64,000 nt of DNA from Phlebotomus papatasi (GCF_024763615.1 NC_077224.1:60646712-60710711); one strand, 5' to 3'. Shown: positions 44,878 to 56,931, counted from the first letter of the stretch. Notes: a model not told the origin generated them from the sequence alone. Translations and numbers: made by a program.

Positions 44878-45087
44878 CTTATGCCCTGGACACACTTACG
44901 ACTTACCCGAGAGACGACTTAACGTAATTTATAATTGAAATGATGATTAGACTACATTCCTACCAGTTTCTTACTGAGTCGTTTCTCGGCTTAAGCTTAG
45001 GGATGGATTAGTCAGAAACTGATGGAAATGTAATATGATAATTATAATTACGTCAAGTCGTCTCTCAGCTTGAGTCGTAAAGTGTGT
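44878..45087. mobile_element. MITE, agacacacttacgactta family (cluster copy 2, compound)
   Basis: Begins 'ttatgccctggacacactta', has 'gagagacgacttaacg' and 'gagtcgtttctcggcttaag', then a second pair 'agaaactgatggaaatg' to 'gtcgtctctcagcttgagtc'. It appears to be two copies fused or nested. Confidence 0.6.
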
Positions 45088-45092
45088 CTAAG

Positions 45093-45230
45093 GGCCTTGA
45101 CAGACCAGAGGATTAGCCGAGAGACGGCTTAGCGTAATTATATTCGAAATAATGGTTAGATTTTATTTCCATCATTTTCCACTAAGTCGTCTCTCGGCTT
45201 AAGTCGTAAGTGTGTCTAGGGCATAAGGCA
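45093..45230. mobile_element. MITE, agacacacttacgactta family (cluster copy 3)
   Basis: 'gggccttgacagaccagagg', 'attagccgagagacggctta', and the end 'gtcgtctctcggcttaagtc' plus 'gtgtgtctagggcataagg'. It is nearly identical to cluster copy 1. Confidence 0.7.
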
Positions 45231-45282
45231 TTAAGAATAGGCAGAAGACTACGACTTCTCACCAAAGTTCTATCTGTTCCTA

Positions 45283-45535
45283 CACTGTGAGAAATCCGAA
45301 AAAGTTAAAATAACATTCCGGAAATGTTAATTTTACTCTGCATTATTGATCCGAAATCGGTGTAAATATTATGCTTTTCAGGTGTATTATGGGTTAAAGT
45401 TACCCCTTTTTCATGTTAATTTTACACTTAAAAGGATGTAAAATTAACATTAAAAATGTTTATATATTTTTACACCTAAAAAGTGTTAAAGTTACGAGGG
45501 AAAAAAAGTTAATCGCGCCCTCTCTTTTCTCAGTG
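45283..45535. mobile_element. TA-flanked MITE, CACTGTGAGAAA ends
   Basis: The 253-bp element starts CACTGTGAGAAA and ends TTTTCTCAGTG, between TA at 45281-45282 and 45536-45537. Internal 'gttaaaattaac/gtaaaattaacat' words repeat in both orientations. Confidence 0.7.
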
Positions 45536-45537
45536 TA

Positions 45538-45953
45538 ATCCGTCCAGGCTGTGTGGATGTTCGAAATTTACAACCGTTTGTACTACTCTAAATTGTAGGC
45601 TATTCGGAGCTATCGACTAGTTCTTTAAGGACATCGGTCGTCCGTTAGTCTCCCTATCTCCTTCAAGGGTAGGCTCTTGATAGTTTCCTTCCGATTCTTG
45701 ATATCATAGTCTGGTCATTGTCTCGTCGAACATCCTGTACACATGACAGAGCTAGGTCAATTTGCTTCGTAAGGATCAATGCCACAAGGTTGTTTAAGTC
45801 GTAGAACTGATCCAGTTGGTGGTTTATCCGAAGTTCATTCAAATCCGCAATTTATTTATTGCAACGTATTTCACGTGCCCGAAGGGATCTCGTGGAGTTG
45901 TAAATAAGAGCGGCCAGTCAGCTCTTTGTTGGTGAAATCCCTAAAGCGGTCTT
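45538..45953. other. GC-richer unassigned segment, possible retroelement fragment
   Basis: Base composition is more even than in the flanks ('gtgcccgaagggatctcgtg'). Translation gives no long frame on either strand. It may be a decayed protein-coding transposon fragment. Confidence 0.25.
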
Positions 45954-46283
45954 CAGACTAGTTAGCCCATTTCCCGAAGGTCTCAAAATCGTAAATAGCA
46001 ACCAATTTAATTGCTTTTCAGAATATAATGGATCGTAATGCCCGGTAATGAAATTAAAGCACTTAAGCCATTTGGCTAAGACAGTCTTCAGACTAGAGGT
46101 GTAGCCTAGTTTTCGATGGATTTAAAATCCTAATTAGCAATCAATTTAATTTGTTCTTCTAATTCAAATAGATTAATTCTCTTTAATAGTCCATTTCTAA
46201 GTCAAAATTTCCCAAAAATTTTCGACTGATAAAAATCTAGAGAAGTTAAGCCTTATGGCTAAGCCTTAGGTCTGAAGCCCGTA
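45954..46283. mobile_element. MITE, ggtcttcagac-end family (one partial, one fuller copy)
   Basis: 'gcggtcttcagactagttag' at 45957 and 'acagtcttcagactagaggt' at 46081 are two left ends. The right end 'ttaggtctgaagcccgta' is at 46262-46279. The first unit includes the uninterrupted 'tcaaaatcgtaaatagcaac', equivalent to the site occupied by the hAT MITE at 15195. Confidence 0.6.
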
Positions 46284-47216
46284 TAAGTCTTTGTTCTGAA
46301 ACTCGTATAACTTGACTGCCACTCAGTGCAAAGCTTTTTACATGTGATAAAATGTAATAAAATGCATCCCCTTTACCTAAAAATATCCGGAATTGCCGAA
46401 AAAGCATCCACATTCTGGGGAGACGTTCCTCCCTGAGGCGGTCTACGATGCACTTAGCAGATTCTTTCAATATGGGCACATTGTTACGTACGTTGTGATG
46501 GAGACATTTCGACTCGATCAATGATAGCATAACGGTTCAGAAATTTCGAAAGGAGACCATCTCAAAGCTAATGGGGTCCCATGTATGTACTACAGTACGT
46601 TCCAATTTTTTCTTCTTTAATTTCAGTAAGAAAACATAACTTGTTTAGGAGTTTGAGAAGATAGGTCATATTAGTGATCTCAGGGTTGATTCTATCTCTT
46701 ACCGTTCGGCTAGATCCTATAGCCATCAAATGATCCTCCAATTTTTTCCAATGTCTCGTAAAAGCTTGAAAAAAAGGAAAGATTCCCTAACAGGGGAAGC
46801 AGAGACAAATTGGTAAACACCGAAAAATATATTAATTTTAATATATTTCACTTATTTTGTTGAGTTTGAGCAACAAAAGGATGTTGATGGTGGGAAGAAA
46901 ATGAAAAAGAGTAAACTATAATACCCAATTCCTGTTGTTTGCTCTGTGAACTTGAGTCATTGGAAGTAGCAGGACGATGTGTCAAACACGCCCCATGGCT
47001 TAATGCTTCCAACATGATATCCTATTTCACTTTTTTTTTGTTCTTTTGCCTCCCACACTAATACGTGAATCCTTCACTGTTCATCACTATTCAGCCAGCC
47101 AGACATGATTTTCAGAGGATGAGAGTATATACGGTTAAATTTGGGGTGAATATATTTCACCATAGTAAATAAATGCGTGTATATTGTCTCTGTTATTTGT
47201 CTAGCAGAATAAATAA
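46284..47216. other. AT-rich sequence with a dispersed-repeat end
   Basis: About 46540-46890 has short matches to the dispersed repeat, ending 'gttgagtttgagcaacaaaa'. The frame at 46246 overlaps the MITE end and is not credible. Confidence 0.3.
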
Positions 47217-47219
47217 TAG

Positions 47220-49950
47220 CACTGTGCAACAATTTCAAACTTTTTTTTTGTCGCCGGGTTCTCATGCTACTTTTTCTATTGCTAGGGTCAAATGATTTAC
47301 GAAAATACTTATCATTTTGATTTCATTTGGATTTTGCGACTGGTATTTACGAAAAACGGTTTTTTCCGTTTTTTGATACTTGGGTGCCTATATCTCCGAA
47401 TCTACTGAACCGATTTATTTCTCACTAAGGAATAATTTGTTCTCCTTTAGATGCCCGATAAATCCTCTGAACAGATGAAGTTCGTACAACCGACACCAGG
47501 GGCGCTGTAGTCCCATAAATGTCAGAAAACATGTAAAAATCGAAATTTGTAGCAACTTTGATCAAGAATATCTCGAAAACTAAAACTGTTCTTAACAATC
47601 TTATTTATGGGTTTGATAGAGAATTTTATTAGCTACATTTTTGTTCATATACAACTTTTTGCTCAGATTATTTTTTAGCCTCGAAATAGAGGTTCAAACG
47701 AAAAATGAGCACCCAGCCAACTAGAGAAAACCCTCATTATTTCACACATTTTGACTTTTTCTTTTCAAGTTGAGGTAAATCCAGGATATTTTCATACTTT
47801 TTCTAAATTGCATAAGTTTAATAAATATATACATATTTTTTCTTTTACATCGGAAAATTTCTTAGCCCAAGATACACAGTCTCAAAGATGGCGTGACGCG
47901 CTTCATATTTCACTTGTGATTTTTGACAAAAATTTTAAAGTGCTCTATTTCGGGAAGAGGCCAAGATATTTTTTGCTATTTTTTTTTTAAATCTGACATG
48001 TAATTTTATTCTCTTTAAAGGCGTTTCCAAACTTTCCCCTATCATTGTAGGAAGCAACGTCAAAATAAAAAAAAGGCAATTTGTTTATGAAAATTGGTTC
48101 TAGTGTATAGACACCATAAATCGACATACTTTTGATTTTTTTTAAATTAAAAAGTATATTATTAACATAAAAAACTACATTCCCTCAAAGAAAGAGGGTC
48201 CACTTTTTTGTTGAACTACTTAATTTTTTTTTTTTGGAAATTCCCCAAAACAATTGAGTAGTTAAACTCAAAAATGGATAGACTTCTTTTCAGGGAGTAT
48301 AGCACCACAATAGTATTTACCAAAAGGAAAAATATTGAAACTTTTGGATTTGGTATTTAAAAAAAAGAGTCCAAAAAAATTTTTTTTGTCAAAAACAAAA
48401 CTTTAACATATATTTGGCACATATACTCTATTTTGAAAATGTTTTAGACTTTTATTGCGAAATATATAAATAAAAAGTCCAGTACGACTCTGATAGTATT
48501 AATTCCTAAAAATTTCAAACACAGTGAAAAATATGTAAAAATATGTAAAATTTCAAATTTAATGTCAAACTTTTAAACTACTTTTGTCGAGTAACAATCT
48601 GAGTCAATTTTGAATGAGTGAAATAGTAACTTCAACAAGAAAAATAACTTAGAATATTGCAGACATGACATGTGTTGACTCTATTGGAGTCGTACTGTAT
48701 TTTTTTCGAAAAGTAAAGTGATCAAAGTCTAAAACATTTTAAAAAAAAATAGCGTATATGTACTAAAAATGTGAAAAACTTTTGTTTTTACCAAAAAAAA
48801 AATTTGAACTTTTTTTTCTTTTAAATACCAAATCCAAAAGTTTCAATATTTTTCCTTTTGGTAAATACTATTGTGGTGCTATACTCCCTGAAAAGAAGTC
48901 TATCCATTTTTGAGTTTAACTACTCAATTGTTTTGGGGAATTTCCAAAAAAAAAAATTAAGTAGTTCAACAAAAAAGTGGACCCTCTTTCTTTGAGGGAA
49001 TGTAGTTTTTTATGTTAATAATATACTTTTTAATTTAAAAAAAATCAAAAGTATGTCGATTTATGGTGTCTATACACTAGAATCAATTTTCATAAACAAA
49101 TTGCCTTTTTTTTATTTTGACGTTGCTTCCTACAATGATAGGGGAAAGTTTGGAAACGCCTTTAAAGAGAATAAAATTACATGTCAGATTTAAAAAAAAA
49201 ATAGCAAAAAATATCTTGGCCTCTTCCCGAAATAGAGCACTTTAAAATTTTTGTCAAAAATCACAAGTGAAATATGAAGCGCGTCACGTCATCTTTGAGA
49301 CTGTGTATCTTGGGCTAAGAAATTTTCCGATGTAAAAGAAAAAATATGTATATATTTATTAAACTTATGCAATTTAGAAAAAGTATGAAAATATCCTGGA
49401 TTTACCTCAACTTGAAAAGAAAAAGTCAAAATGTGTGAAATAATGAGGGTTTTCTCTAGTTGGCTGGGTGCTCATTTTTCGTTTGAACCTCTATTTCGAG
49501 GCTAAAAAATAATCTGAGCAAAAAGTTGTATATGAACAAAAATGTAGCTAATAAAATTCTCTATCAAACCCATAAATAAGATTGTTAAGAACAGTTTTAG
49601 TTTTCGAGATATTCTTGATCAAAGTTGCTACAAATTTCGATTTTTACATGTTTTCTGACATTTATGGGACTACAGCGCCCCTGGTGTCGGTTGTACGAAC
49701 TTCATCTGTTCAGAGGATTTATCGGGCATCTAAAGGAGAACAAATTATTCCTTAGTGAGAAATAAATCGGTTCAGTAGATTCGGAGATATAGGCACCCAA
49801 GTATCAAAAAACGGAAAAAACCGTTTTTCGTAAATACCAGTCGCAAAATCCAAATGAAATCAAAATGATAAGTATTTTCGTAAATCATTTGACCCTAGCA
49901 ATAGAAAAAGTAGCATGAGAACCCGGCGACAAAATCATCGTTGCACAGTG
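47220..49950. mobile_element. 2.73-kb palindromic element with CACTGTGCAAC ends
   Basis: The element begins CACTGTGCAAC and ends GTTGCACAGTG, with TAG duplicated at 47217-47219 and 49951-49953. The arms (about 47220-48450 and 48727-49950) are near-perfect inverted repeats of about 1.2 kb; for example 'tcaaagatggcgtgacgcgc' on the left differs by one base on the right. The loop is about 280 bp, and 'agtacgactc' words near 48482 and 48691 extend weak pairing into it. CACT-type ends plus a 3-bp duplication are those of EnSpm/CACTA elements (known); CACTGTG also resembles Transib/RSS heptamers, but 5-bp duplications are absent. No transposase frame is present. Confidence 0.8.
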
Positions 49951-49953
49951 TAG

Positions 49954-51189
49954 TAGTTCAAATTCTTCTTAAGGATTATTAATATATCCAGATGATATGT
50001 CATAAATTGTAGGCATTCAAAAAGTGTGTTTAGCAACGTTGATATTTAAGAGGTTTATGGTATATGAAAGGGGTTGAAGAGTTATAGGGCTTTAATTTGA
50101 GAATATGTAACACCCTTGCTTTAAGTAAGAAATACCTATGTATTAGATATCCTATAGTAAATTATTTTACTAATGCATGACACACAACTTCCTGGTCACT
50201 CGAAATCCTATCAACATAAATTGTCTCTGTCAACCTTACCTTATGTACAAAATAGCCAGTGGGAGAGAGAGAGAGGAATTTTAGATAAGGTAAAAAGAAA
50301 GAGGAAAAATCCTCAATATCCTTTTTACCTCTTAGCCGCAAGAGGTATATGTATGGGCACAATAGGAATAATTCATGAAATAAAAACACGAAAGAGTGGA
50401 AGAGACCAATAAGAGGATATTGCGTGGGTGTTTGCACAACTTCTCTATTTGTCCATAGATTATGTGAGTGTTTTTAATAAAAGAGATGAAGTTCTCTCAT
50501 AGGTATATAATCTTAAGATGAAAATCTTCGAGATTTGTGCAAAAATATTTATCTTCAGGTACTGGAGAGGGAGTAATTGAATTTTAGTATATATGATAGT
50601 TCAATCACTTTGATGTAATTAGGAATTCCAAAATGCCAATGCATATTGAGTCCTTGGCCTCTATATTGTTGAACGTCTGGAAATTGATTATAAATAGCTT
50701 GTAGCTTCCGAAGCCATTAACCTCTACCAAGGACTGACTTCGACAAGAGTCAAAGAATTTATTGAACAGAGTAATTAATCAATGTTGTGTGCTTAACGTT
50801 TATTCGTTTGTTAGTAAAACATTGGGATTAACGGTAACAGGTTGGCAATTTTGTGAGGGGTTTTAGGAATTCCTAGGGCATTCACACACGGCTTTAATGT
50901 GATATCTAATGTAACACACTACTTTAAATAAAATGATTAATTAAAAAAATCGTGTTTGTATTAAAGGAAATTTGGGAATACATAATACAAATTAGATTTT
51001 GGGCGTTTTTTTTTTTAAATTATTTTAAGCTTTAAAATAAACTGCGCCTTTCTTGAAATCAAGTTGGAGTATCTAATCAGAGTAGTTTGTTTTATTTAAA
51101 ATACGAGAGAATTAACATTATTAAAAAGAAAGACAAACTTAAAAAATCTCCTCTGAATAGCAAATTAAAGTGTGGCACTTTTGAATTGG
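49954..51189. other. AT-rich non-repetitive sequence
   Basis: No supported exon. The frames at 50162 and 50173 overlap on opposite strands and have no domain. Confidence 0.3.
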
Positions 51190-51354
51190 GGCAGCGTTAG
51201 AATTACACTTTTTTCTCCAATTTTTAAATCAAATTGAGCCTTATCATGATATAATTTGGCTACCAATTGGGAAATTATTTTATTTTATGATAAGGCTCAA
51301 TTCTATTTAAAAATAAGAGAAAAAGCCCAATTTCAAAGCTGCCCCACTTCTCCC
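51190..51354. mobile_element. Small hairpin MITE
   Basis: Left 'ggggcagcgttagaatt' and 'aaattgagccttatcatga' pair imperfectly with right 'tcatgataaggctcaatt'-like sequence (51280-51300) and 'aatttcaaagctgcccc'. The ends beyond the GGGGCAG blocks are uncertain. Confidence 0.55.
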
Positions 51355-51728
51355 TATAATATGCATATTATCATTTTTCTGGAATTGTTTTCTTTTTTTT
51401 TTAAAACGTACATTATTTAAAAATAGAATATTTCGAAATTAAGTTTTTTTAATTTAAAAAATCCTTTATTTGAACTAATAAATTTTCTTTCAAAAAAATT
51501 GATCTTTACAACAAAATTTCGGAATTTTAATACGGAGATTTTTTTTGTTTTTGTCTTTTTAACAAGAATGAATTAAGTGCATAAAACACGTGTATTTTTT
51601 TTAAATTTAACATTTTATTTTTATTTTCTTTCCAATTGTTATTCCTATAAATAATGTTTTTGAAGGGCATCTCTGCTTTTACTTTTGTTACATTAGAATT
51701 TTGCAAGAGATTTTGTCAATTTTCTGAT

Positions 51729-51875
51729 ATGCTTAACGTACAAAACTTTTGTTTTGTAAACATATTTTCGAAACTGAATGTGAGAGTGAGTGAGATGACT
51801 TGATTTAGATCTCACTCACTCTAACTGAAATGTCAAATCATGTTCACAAAACAAAAGTTATTCTGCGTTGGGCAA
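51729..51875. mobile_element. MITE, ATGCCCAACGCACAATA family, copy 2
   Basis: The left end is mutated ('atgcttaacgtacaaaac') and the right end is 'ttattctgcgttgggca'. The middle shows 'gagagtgagtgagatgact' and 'agatctcactcactct' in inverted arrangement. Confidence 0.7.
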
Positions 51876-52059
51876 TATTCATATAATAATTATTTATGTT
51901 AAATACAAATATTTATTTATATTTTTTGTAATTAGTAATATTATTCTTTTGAGTAATATGATGTATTTTGCTGGTAAAAGTCGTAAAATTAATAATTTGA
52001 ATCTACTTAAAAGCTTAAAACCTGTTAAATAGATTAAAAAGATTATATCGACTTGTCAG

Positions 52060-52185
52060 AATATAAGTCGAACAAATCGATTTTAATAAAAACCATTTTA
52101 TTCTGTATTCTGTATTCTTCATCTTGATTGTGATATTTCCAACCTCCCCTGTGGCCATCGCCGTCTTAGCGTTAAAGTGAAACAC
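52060..52185 (-). repeat. LINE-like 3' tail with agaatac repeats
   Basis: In reverse complement, 'aacgctaagacggcgatggc' is followed by about 50 bases and then 'agaatacagaatacagaata'. The same 'gctaagacggcgatggcc' block occurs at 62540-62558 before a (CAAT)n tail. A conserved end plus short tandem tails suggests 5'-truncated non-LTR retroelements (inference). Confidence 0.4.
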
Positions 52186-52264
52186 GATTAAAGCTAGGAA
52201 ATCGAAAAAATGCAGATACAATACTGGTAGGTGCGTTTGTAGTTTTATATTTAAAAAGGTCCTG

Positions 52265-52560
52265 GTGAAAATTCTAAAAGTCAAAATCCCGAAAATCAAA
52301 ATCTCGAAAGTCAAAAGTCAAATCGCCAAAATTCCGAAAGTGATAGTGTCCCGAATTGAAAAGAATGTCGAAAGGGATATTTTCTGTTTTTGGGAAATAA
52401 ATCTACACAATTATCAACGAAGTGCTTTCGATCTTTTCAGGGTTTTGACCATTCGGAATTTTGGATTTCGGAATTTTGGATCTCTGGATTTTGGATTTCG
52501 GGTTTGTGGTTTTTTGGAATTTTTGTACTAGCGATTTCGGCTTTCGGGATTTCGACTGAC
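52265..52560. repeat. Degenerate palindromic repeat of aaaatcccgaaa motifs
   Basis: The left half repeats 'caaaatc(c/t)cgaaa' and the right half repeats 'ggattt(c/t)gg(a)attttgg', which are reverse complements. It looks like a MITE made of short inverted tandem motifs. The frames at 52265 and 52390 are by-products. Confidence 0.5.
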
Positions 52561-52746
52561 ACTGATTTAAATGATGTCAGATACGACATATGCATACTGG
52601 GCATTTCCTTACAAAATTGATATATTTCAAAAGATTCACAACTTTATTTTTAAGTCCAAAGCAGACTTTAAAGTTTTAATCCAATTTTTTAATACATTTT
52701 TTCTTATAGAATATTTTGTGGCTGAGCACGACAATTTTTAAGTATA

Positions 52747-53372
52747 CAGTGGCGGTTAAAATAATAGAATCATTTTGCAAAGCTTATATTTTTTTAACTT
52801 TTGTATTTTTTCCCAATTTATTGATACAATTCTGTAGTAGAAATCTTCAAATTATTAGAATCGTAGAATAAGAGTTGTTTTGGCCGCTAGAGGTCTCTTG
52901 CAAAGCTTATATTTTTTTTAACTTTTGTATTTTTTCTCAATTTATTGATATAATTCTGCAGTAGAAATCTTCAAATTATTAGAATCGTAGAATAAGGGTT
53001 GTTTTGCCCGCTAGAGGTCTCTATTTTACATAGAATATGTCAATAGTGAAATTCAGTTCGGCCAAAAAAAAACTGGAAAACTCTCATTTATAGTTTCTAA
53101 ATATGGCTTTATTTAAACTTATTTGATTTATAGATCACATTCTTTAATTTAAATAAAAGTGGTCCTATTGTGTTGTTCAAACCAAAATTCACTATTGATG
53201 AATTCTGTGAAAAATAGAGACCTCTAGCGGCCAAAACAACACTTACTTGACGTAAGGTAATTATTTGAACACTTCTATGTCGAAATTATTTCAACGAATA
53301 GGAATAAACAAAAATGCTAAAGGTGAAATAGTGGTCTTTGCGGAGCTGATTCTATTATAATGGCCGCCACTG
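52747..53372. mobile_element. Mariner-like MITE, CAGTGGCGG ends, with internal duplication
   Basis: The 626-bp element starts CAGTGGCGGTTAAAATAATA and ends TATTATAATGGCCGCCACTG (reverse complement similar to the start). TA lies at 52745-52746 and 53373-53374. A 123-bp unit beginning 'ttgcaaagcttatat' (52775 and 52898) is tandemly duplicated with a few differences. The phrase 'gaggtctct' near the unit end has an inverted partner at 53214-53230. Confidence 0.8.
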
Positions 53373-53374
53373 TA

Positions 53375-55740
53375 TATTCTCTATTCCATGATTTTGTCTT
53401 AAATCTCTGTTTTTTGTCTGAATCCCAAATGAATACCTCTACTTGGAAAGTATTGCTCTTATTCATTGTTGGTTTGGTTTTTTTTTTTTCTGTCAAGATG
53501 GATTACATGAAAGTGCAGTCACAAAGGGATTAAAGTAATTTCCCTTAAACCATTGAAATTCTCAAGTTATTCATGTCTCGCTACTCCCTCAATATTCTTC
53601 ATCCCCCTTTCTTAGCCCATGGATTCTCTTGGGCTTGAGTAAAATGTCAATTTTGACGAGAATGAAAAATGATGATTTGTGTTGTCTTTTTTTACAAATG
53701 TTAGATCTACTACTAAAATATATAGGAGGCAATAATTCTGGGATAGATGTATAAAAGAGTGGTTGAGGGAATGGTGTCTTTTTGTTGTTGTTGTTGTTGT
53801 TCATCTTGGATCTCCCTCTCGCGTGTATTATATACTGTGGAGAAGAATAAGCTTTGTGCAATTGCTTCTGTTTTTGTTTTCTCTCTTAGCTTATTTTTGC
53901 TATATATATTTGCCGCTATTATATATATTTGTATATGTATATAATCTGCAAGTCGGCTATCTTTTGTAATATCTGGATGTTTGGTGGTCAGGGAGCAGTC
54001 TTTCAAAAAAATTCTAGTGGTGAGAGTGAGTTGGAAAATGGTTAGAAAGAGAGTTGGAACAGCCCAAGTAGCTAAAAAGTTATAATAAAGAGCGCAGAAT
54101 TATTGGAAACCGGACGGACGCTCTGCTGACTATCCACTATAAAGTCTTTTGGTTCTCGGTGTGATGCCTTCCAATGCTCAGTCATAGTCCCCAAAGAGTG
54201 TATTATAAAATGTATGGTGCTACCCGTAGTGAGAAAACGGAGGAGTTGTTCGCTCTCTGAGTCGATGGAACGGCTTCATTGTGTATTTGGAGTTTGAACA
54301 GACGAGTCATTTTGTACTATACGGAATCGTTAAAAAGAAGGTTGAAAATTTTCTGTGTTTGGAAGAAAAATTTGTTTGGTGTTGCTTGGAATAGAAGAAG
54401 AAAAGTTTGCTTTTAAGATTCTCCAGAGGAATCAGTATAGGGTGAAAATTGTTCTTGTGTGATCCCACGGAATTTGTTTTTGTACATCATACTTGAAAAA
54501 AAAACAAGAATTTACAAAAAAAAGTGTCCGTTTGAATAGTTGGTGCCTGTAGGTGTTACAAATTGTATTGCTCTATTCTTTTTTTTGTTGTTGTCAAATG
54601 TTCATTGAACCAGATGAAAAGAGAATAATTTAAGTGAGGAAGATAATTTTATTAAAAGGTGTGAACGGTTTTTTTTTCCCTCAATATTACTAACAGTTCA
54701 ACACTCAAGACATTTTTGTGAAGTTTATAAGAAAAAAAAGAATACATAAAAAAGTGCCTCATCCGTTTTATGCACAAAATAATAAGAAAATTGTGGTAGC
54801 TGTTGTGTGTTAAAAAAAGTCACCACCGGAGGATTAATAGCTCTATTCTGACCGACAAATTTTTTTCTATATATATTGTGTAAGTACCTGTAAAAATGTG
54901 TTACATATTTCTCTGGAGAGTCATGTAATTTTTTATCACAAGTGTCAATTAGGCTGTTTGGGTATGGTTTTAGGCCCAGTTTAGTAAAAAAAAAAGAAAA
55001 GATAAAGAAAAACACCTAAAAATGTTTGTGCCATGAAAAAATTAGCAGTTTTTATTGCATTCCCAACTTATCACCAAAAAAAATGCAATAAAGAAATGAT
55101 GAGAGAATAGAGGAATTTACTTTTGGCGCGACAGTAATTACTGCGCAAAACAGTAAATGATATTAGAGAATACAAGAAATACAAGAAAAAAAATGAACAA
55201 ATTGAGGAATAGTGAAATATTTTAGAGAGTGAGGGAAGTGTCTATGTATCTAATAATGAGTTGATAAAGGATGGTGCTTTTTTTATGGGTTTTGAGGAGA
55301 GTTTCATGCTATTGGGATTTTTCGTTTTTGTGTAAAAAGTCTTAGAATATGGGTGGAAAAAAATCATTTCCGATGTGAGTAAACTCAAATGCCGATTAGA
55401 TTGCATGAAGATGACAAAGCCCCGGCTTTTGCGGCATTTTGTATCGTAGTAGATGCCTCAAGACAAGGGGAAAATTTTCCAAGAAAATGGTGTACGTGTG
55501 TAATGAGTCAGAGAATGGTATAGTCATTAAAGTGTAAGATGTGTAACTATATATAGCAGAATATATTGTTTTATTAGGTGCACAAACAAAAATAAAATTA
55601 AAGCCTTAATTTTGGATTCTAAGAAACGTAGATTTTGCCAAGAATGGAAATTTTGAAGTGAGCATTTCCAAATTTTTTGCACGTAGATTATTTTTAGTTT
55701 TTCACACAAAAAAACGCAAATTACCGGCAATTTACTGCCA
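53375..55740. other. Non-repetitive AT-rich sequence with a GC-richer island
   Basis: A (TTG)n run is at 53781-53801. The segment 54040-54310 is GC-richer ('ggaaaccggacggacgctct') with TATA-like 'ctataaag' (54137) and 'ttataaaat' (54204) and an initiator-like TCAGTC (54179). This could be a promoter and untranslated first exon, but no coding exon follows recognisably. The frames at 53589-54006 and 54725 are low complexity. Confidence 0.25.
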
Positions 55741-56378
55741 CACTCTTAGAAAAATTTAGTCCCAACTACTTCATTTACATTTATGGAAACTATAAGATAT
55801 AGTAAACATAGACCCATCCATATATTTAGCTAGGGTAACTAAATGAAATAGTTGACCAATATTAGTTACAGTATCTTTTTCATTTAGTTATCATAACTAA
55901 ATTAGATTAGTAACGGGTACTATAACATATTAGTTCCAATAACTAAATAAATAGGGGTTGATACCCAGCTTATTGACTGTAATAACTATTTCATATTAGT
56001 TGTGGTTACTACATAGCTCGAAAAAGCTTCAACACATAAGTAAAAAACCACTCTTTACTATTGAAAGAGTTGTCAGAACTATATGAAAATATAGGCCCAT
56101 TTATTTGCATTAGTTGTGAGAACCAAAAGGAATTAGTAACCAATATTAGTTGGGATATCGATTTCATTTAATTAACACAAGCAAATATAATTACATGAAG
56201 CCATTATGCTAATTGCCGCAACTTATCCATGTAAATATTGCCTTATGTTCCCACTACTAATAAATTTATTATGAGTAAAATGTTTAAAGATTATAGGAAC
56301 TATTTTAAATAGATTTGATAATAATCACTCGATCAACTAATTTTCATTAGTAGTGATGTCTAAACTTTTCTAAGAGTG
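55741..56378. mobile_element. MITE, CACTCTTAGAAAA ends
   Basis: Inverted ends CACTCTTAGAAAAATTTAG and CTAAACTTTTCTAAGAGTG. The 638-bp interior is packed with 'ttagttatnataactaa'-like words in both orientations. The target duplication is not resolved. A different short MITE family follows within about 170 bp. Confidence 0.7.
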
Positions 56379-56549
56379 CACTAACAACATTTTTCTCCGC
56401 ATGAGGGCACTGTTTTCTCTCACTAGTGGCGCTGTCATCTGTTCTAATCTTCTATTTTTCAAGTTTGGAGGTTTACAATTTTTTGAACCAGATTTCAAGT
56501 AAATATTCCACATCAAAATAGACCACATTGCAATATTTACATGGAAATA

Positions 56550-56692
56550 ATGGCCAACACACAATAAGTTTTGCTTTGTAAACATGTTTTTTGACATTTT
56601 AATGAGAGTGAGTGAGATCTAGATCTAGTTCTCTCTCTCATAGGAAATTTTGAAAACATGTTTACAAACAAAAGTTATTGTGCGTTGGGCAT
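56550..56692. mobile_element. MITE, ATGCCCAACGCACAATA family, copy 3
   Basis: Left 'atggccaacacacaataag' and right 'gttattgtgcgttgggcat'. Contains 'tgtaaacatgttttttgac' and 'gagagtgagtgagatcta'. Confidence 0.75.
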
Positions 56693-56794
56693 AAAAATTA
56701 AGCTCTTGTAATACTCAAAGCTTACGCAAAAGCTCACCATTGAATTCGAAAATCTTTCTCATTTCTTTGTTTTCCAATACTTATTGGAAAACAA

Positions 56795-56930
56795 AGTTTC
56801 ATGTTTATTTGTAAACATGTTTTCAAAATTTCCCATGAGAATGAGCGAGATGACTAGATCTAGATCTCACTCACTATTATTGAAATGTCAAAATTTGTTT
56901 ACTAAACAAAAGTTATTGTGCGTTGGACAT
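56795..56930. mobile_element. MITE, ATGCCCAACGCACAATA family, copy 4 (left end decayed)
   Basis: The right end 'gttattgtgcgttggacat' is clear. The left end is reduced to 'tttcatgtttatttgtaaac'. The middle is 'gagaatgagcgagatgact' with inverted 'agatctcactcactatt'. Confidence 0.65.
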
Positions 56931-56931
56931 T

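Noticed and set aside
48025..49160. Internal MITE suggested by actttcccctat / ataggggaaagt words
   Set aside because: These words are mirror images created by the large palindrome and face outward, so they do not delimit an element between them.
47220..49950. Transib or RAG-related element, because CACTGTG resembles the RSS heptamer
   Set aside because: The target duplication is 3 bp (TAG), not the 5 bp expected of Transib, and no core transposase is present.
53747..53969. Cys/Val-rich frames at 53747 and 53763
   Set aside because: They are driven by the (TTG)n microsatellite and low complexity.
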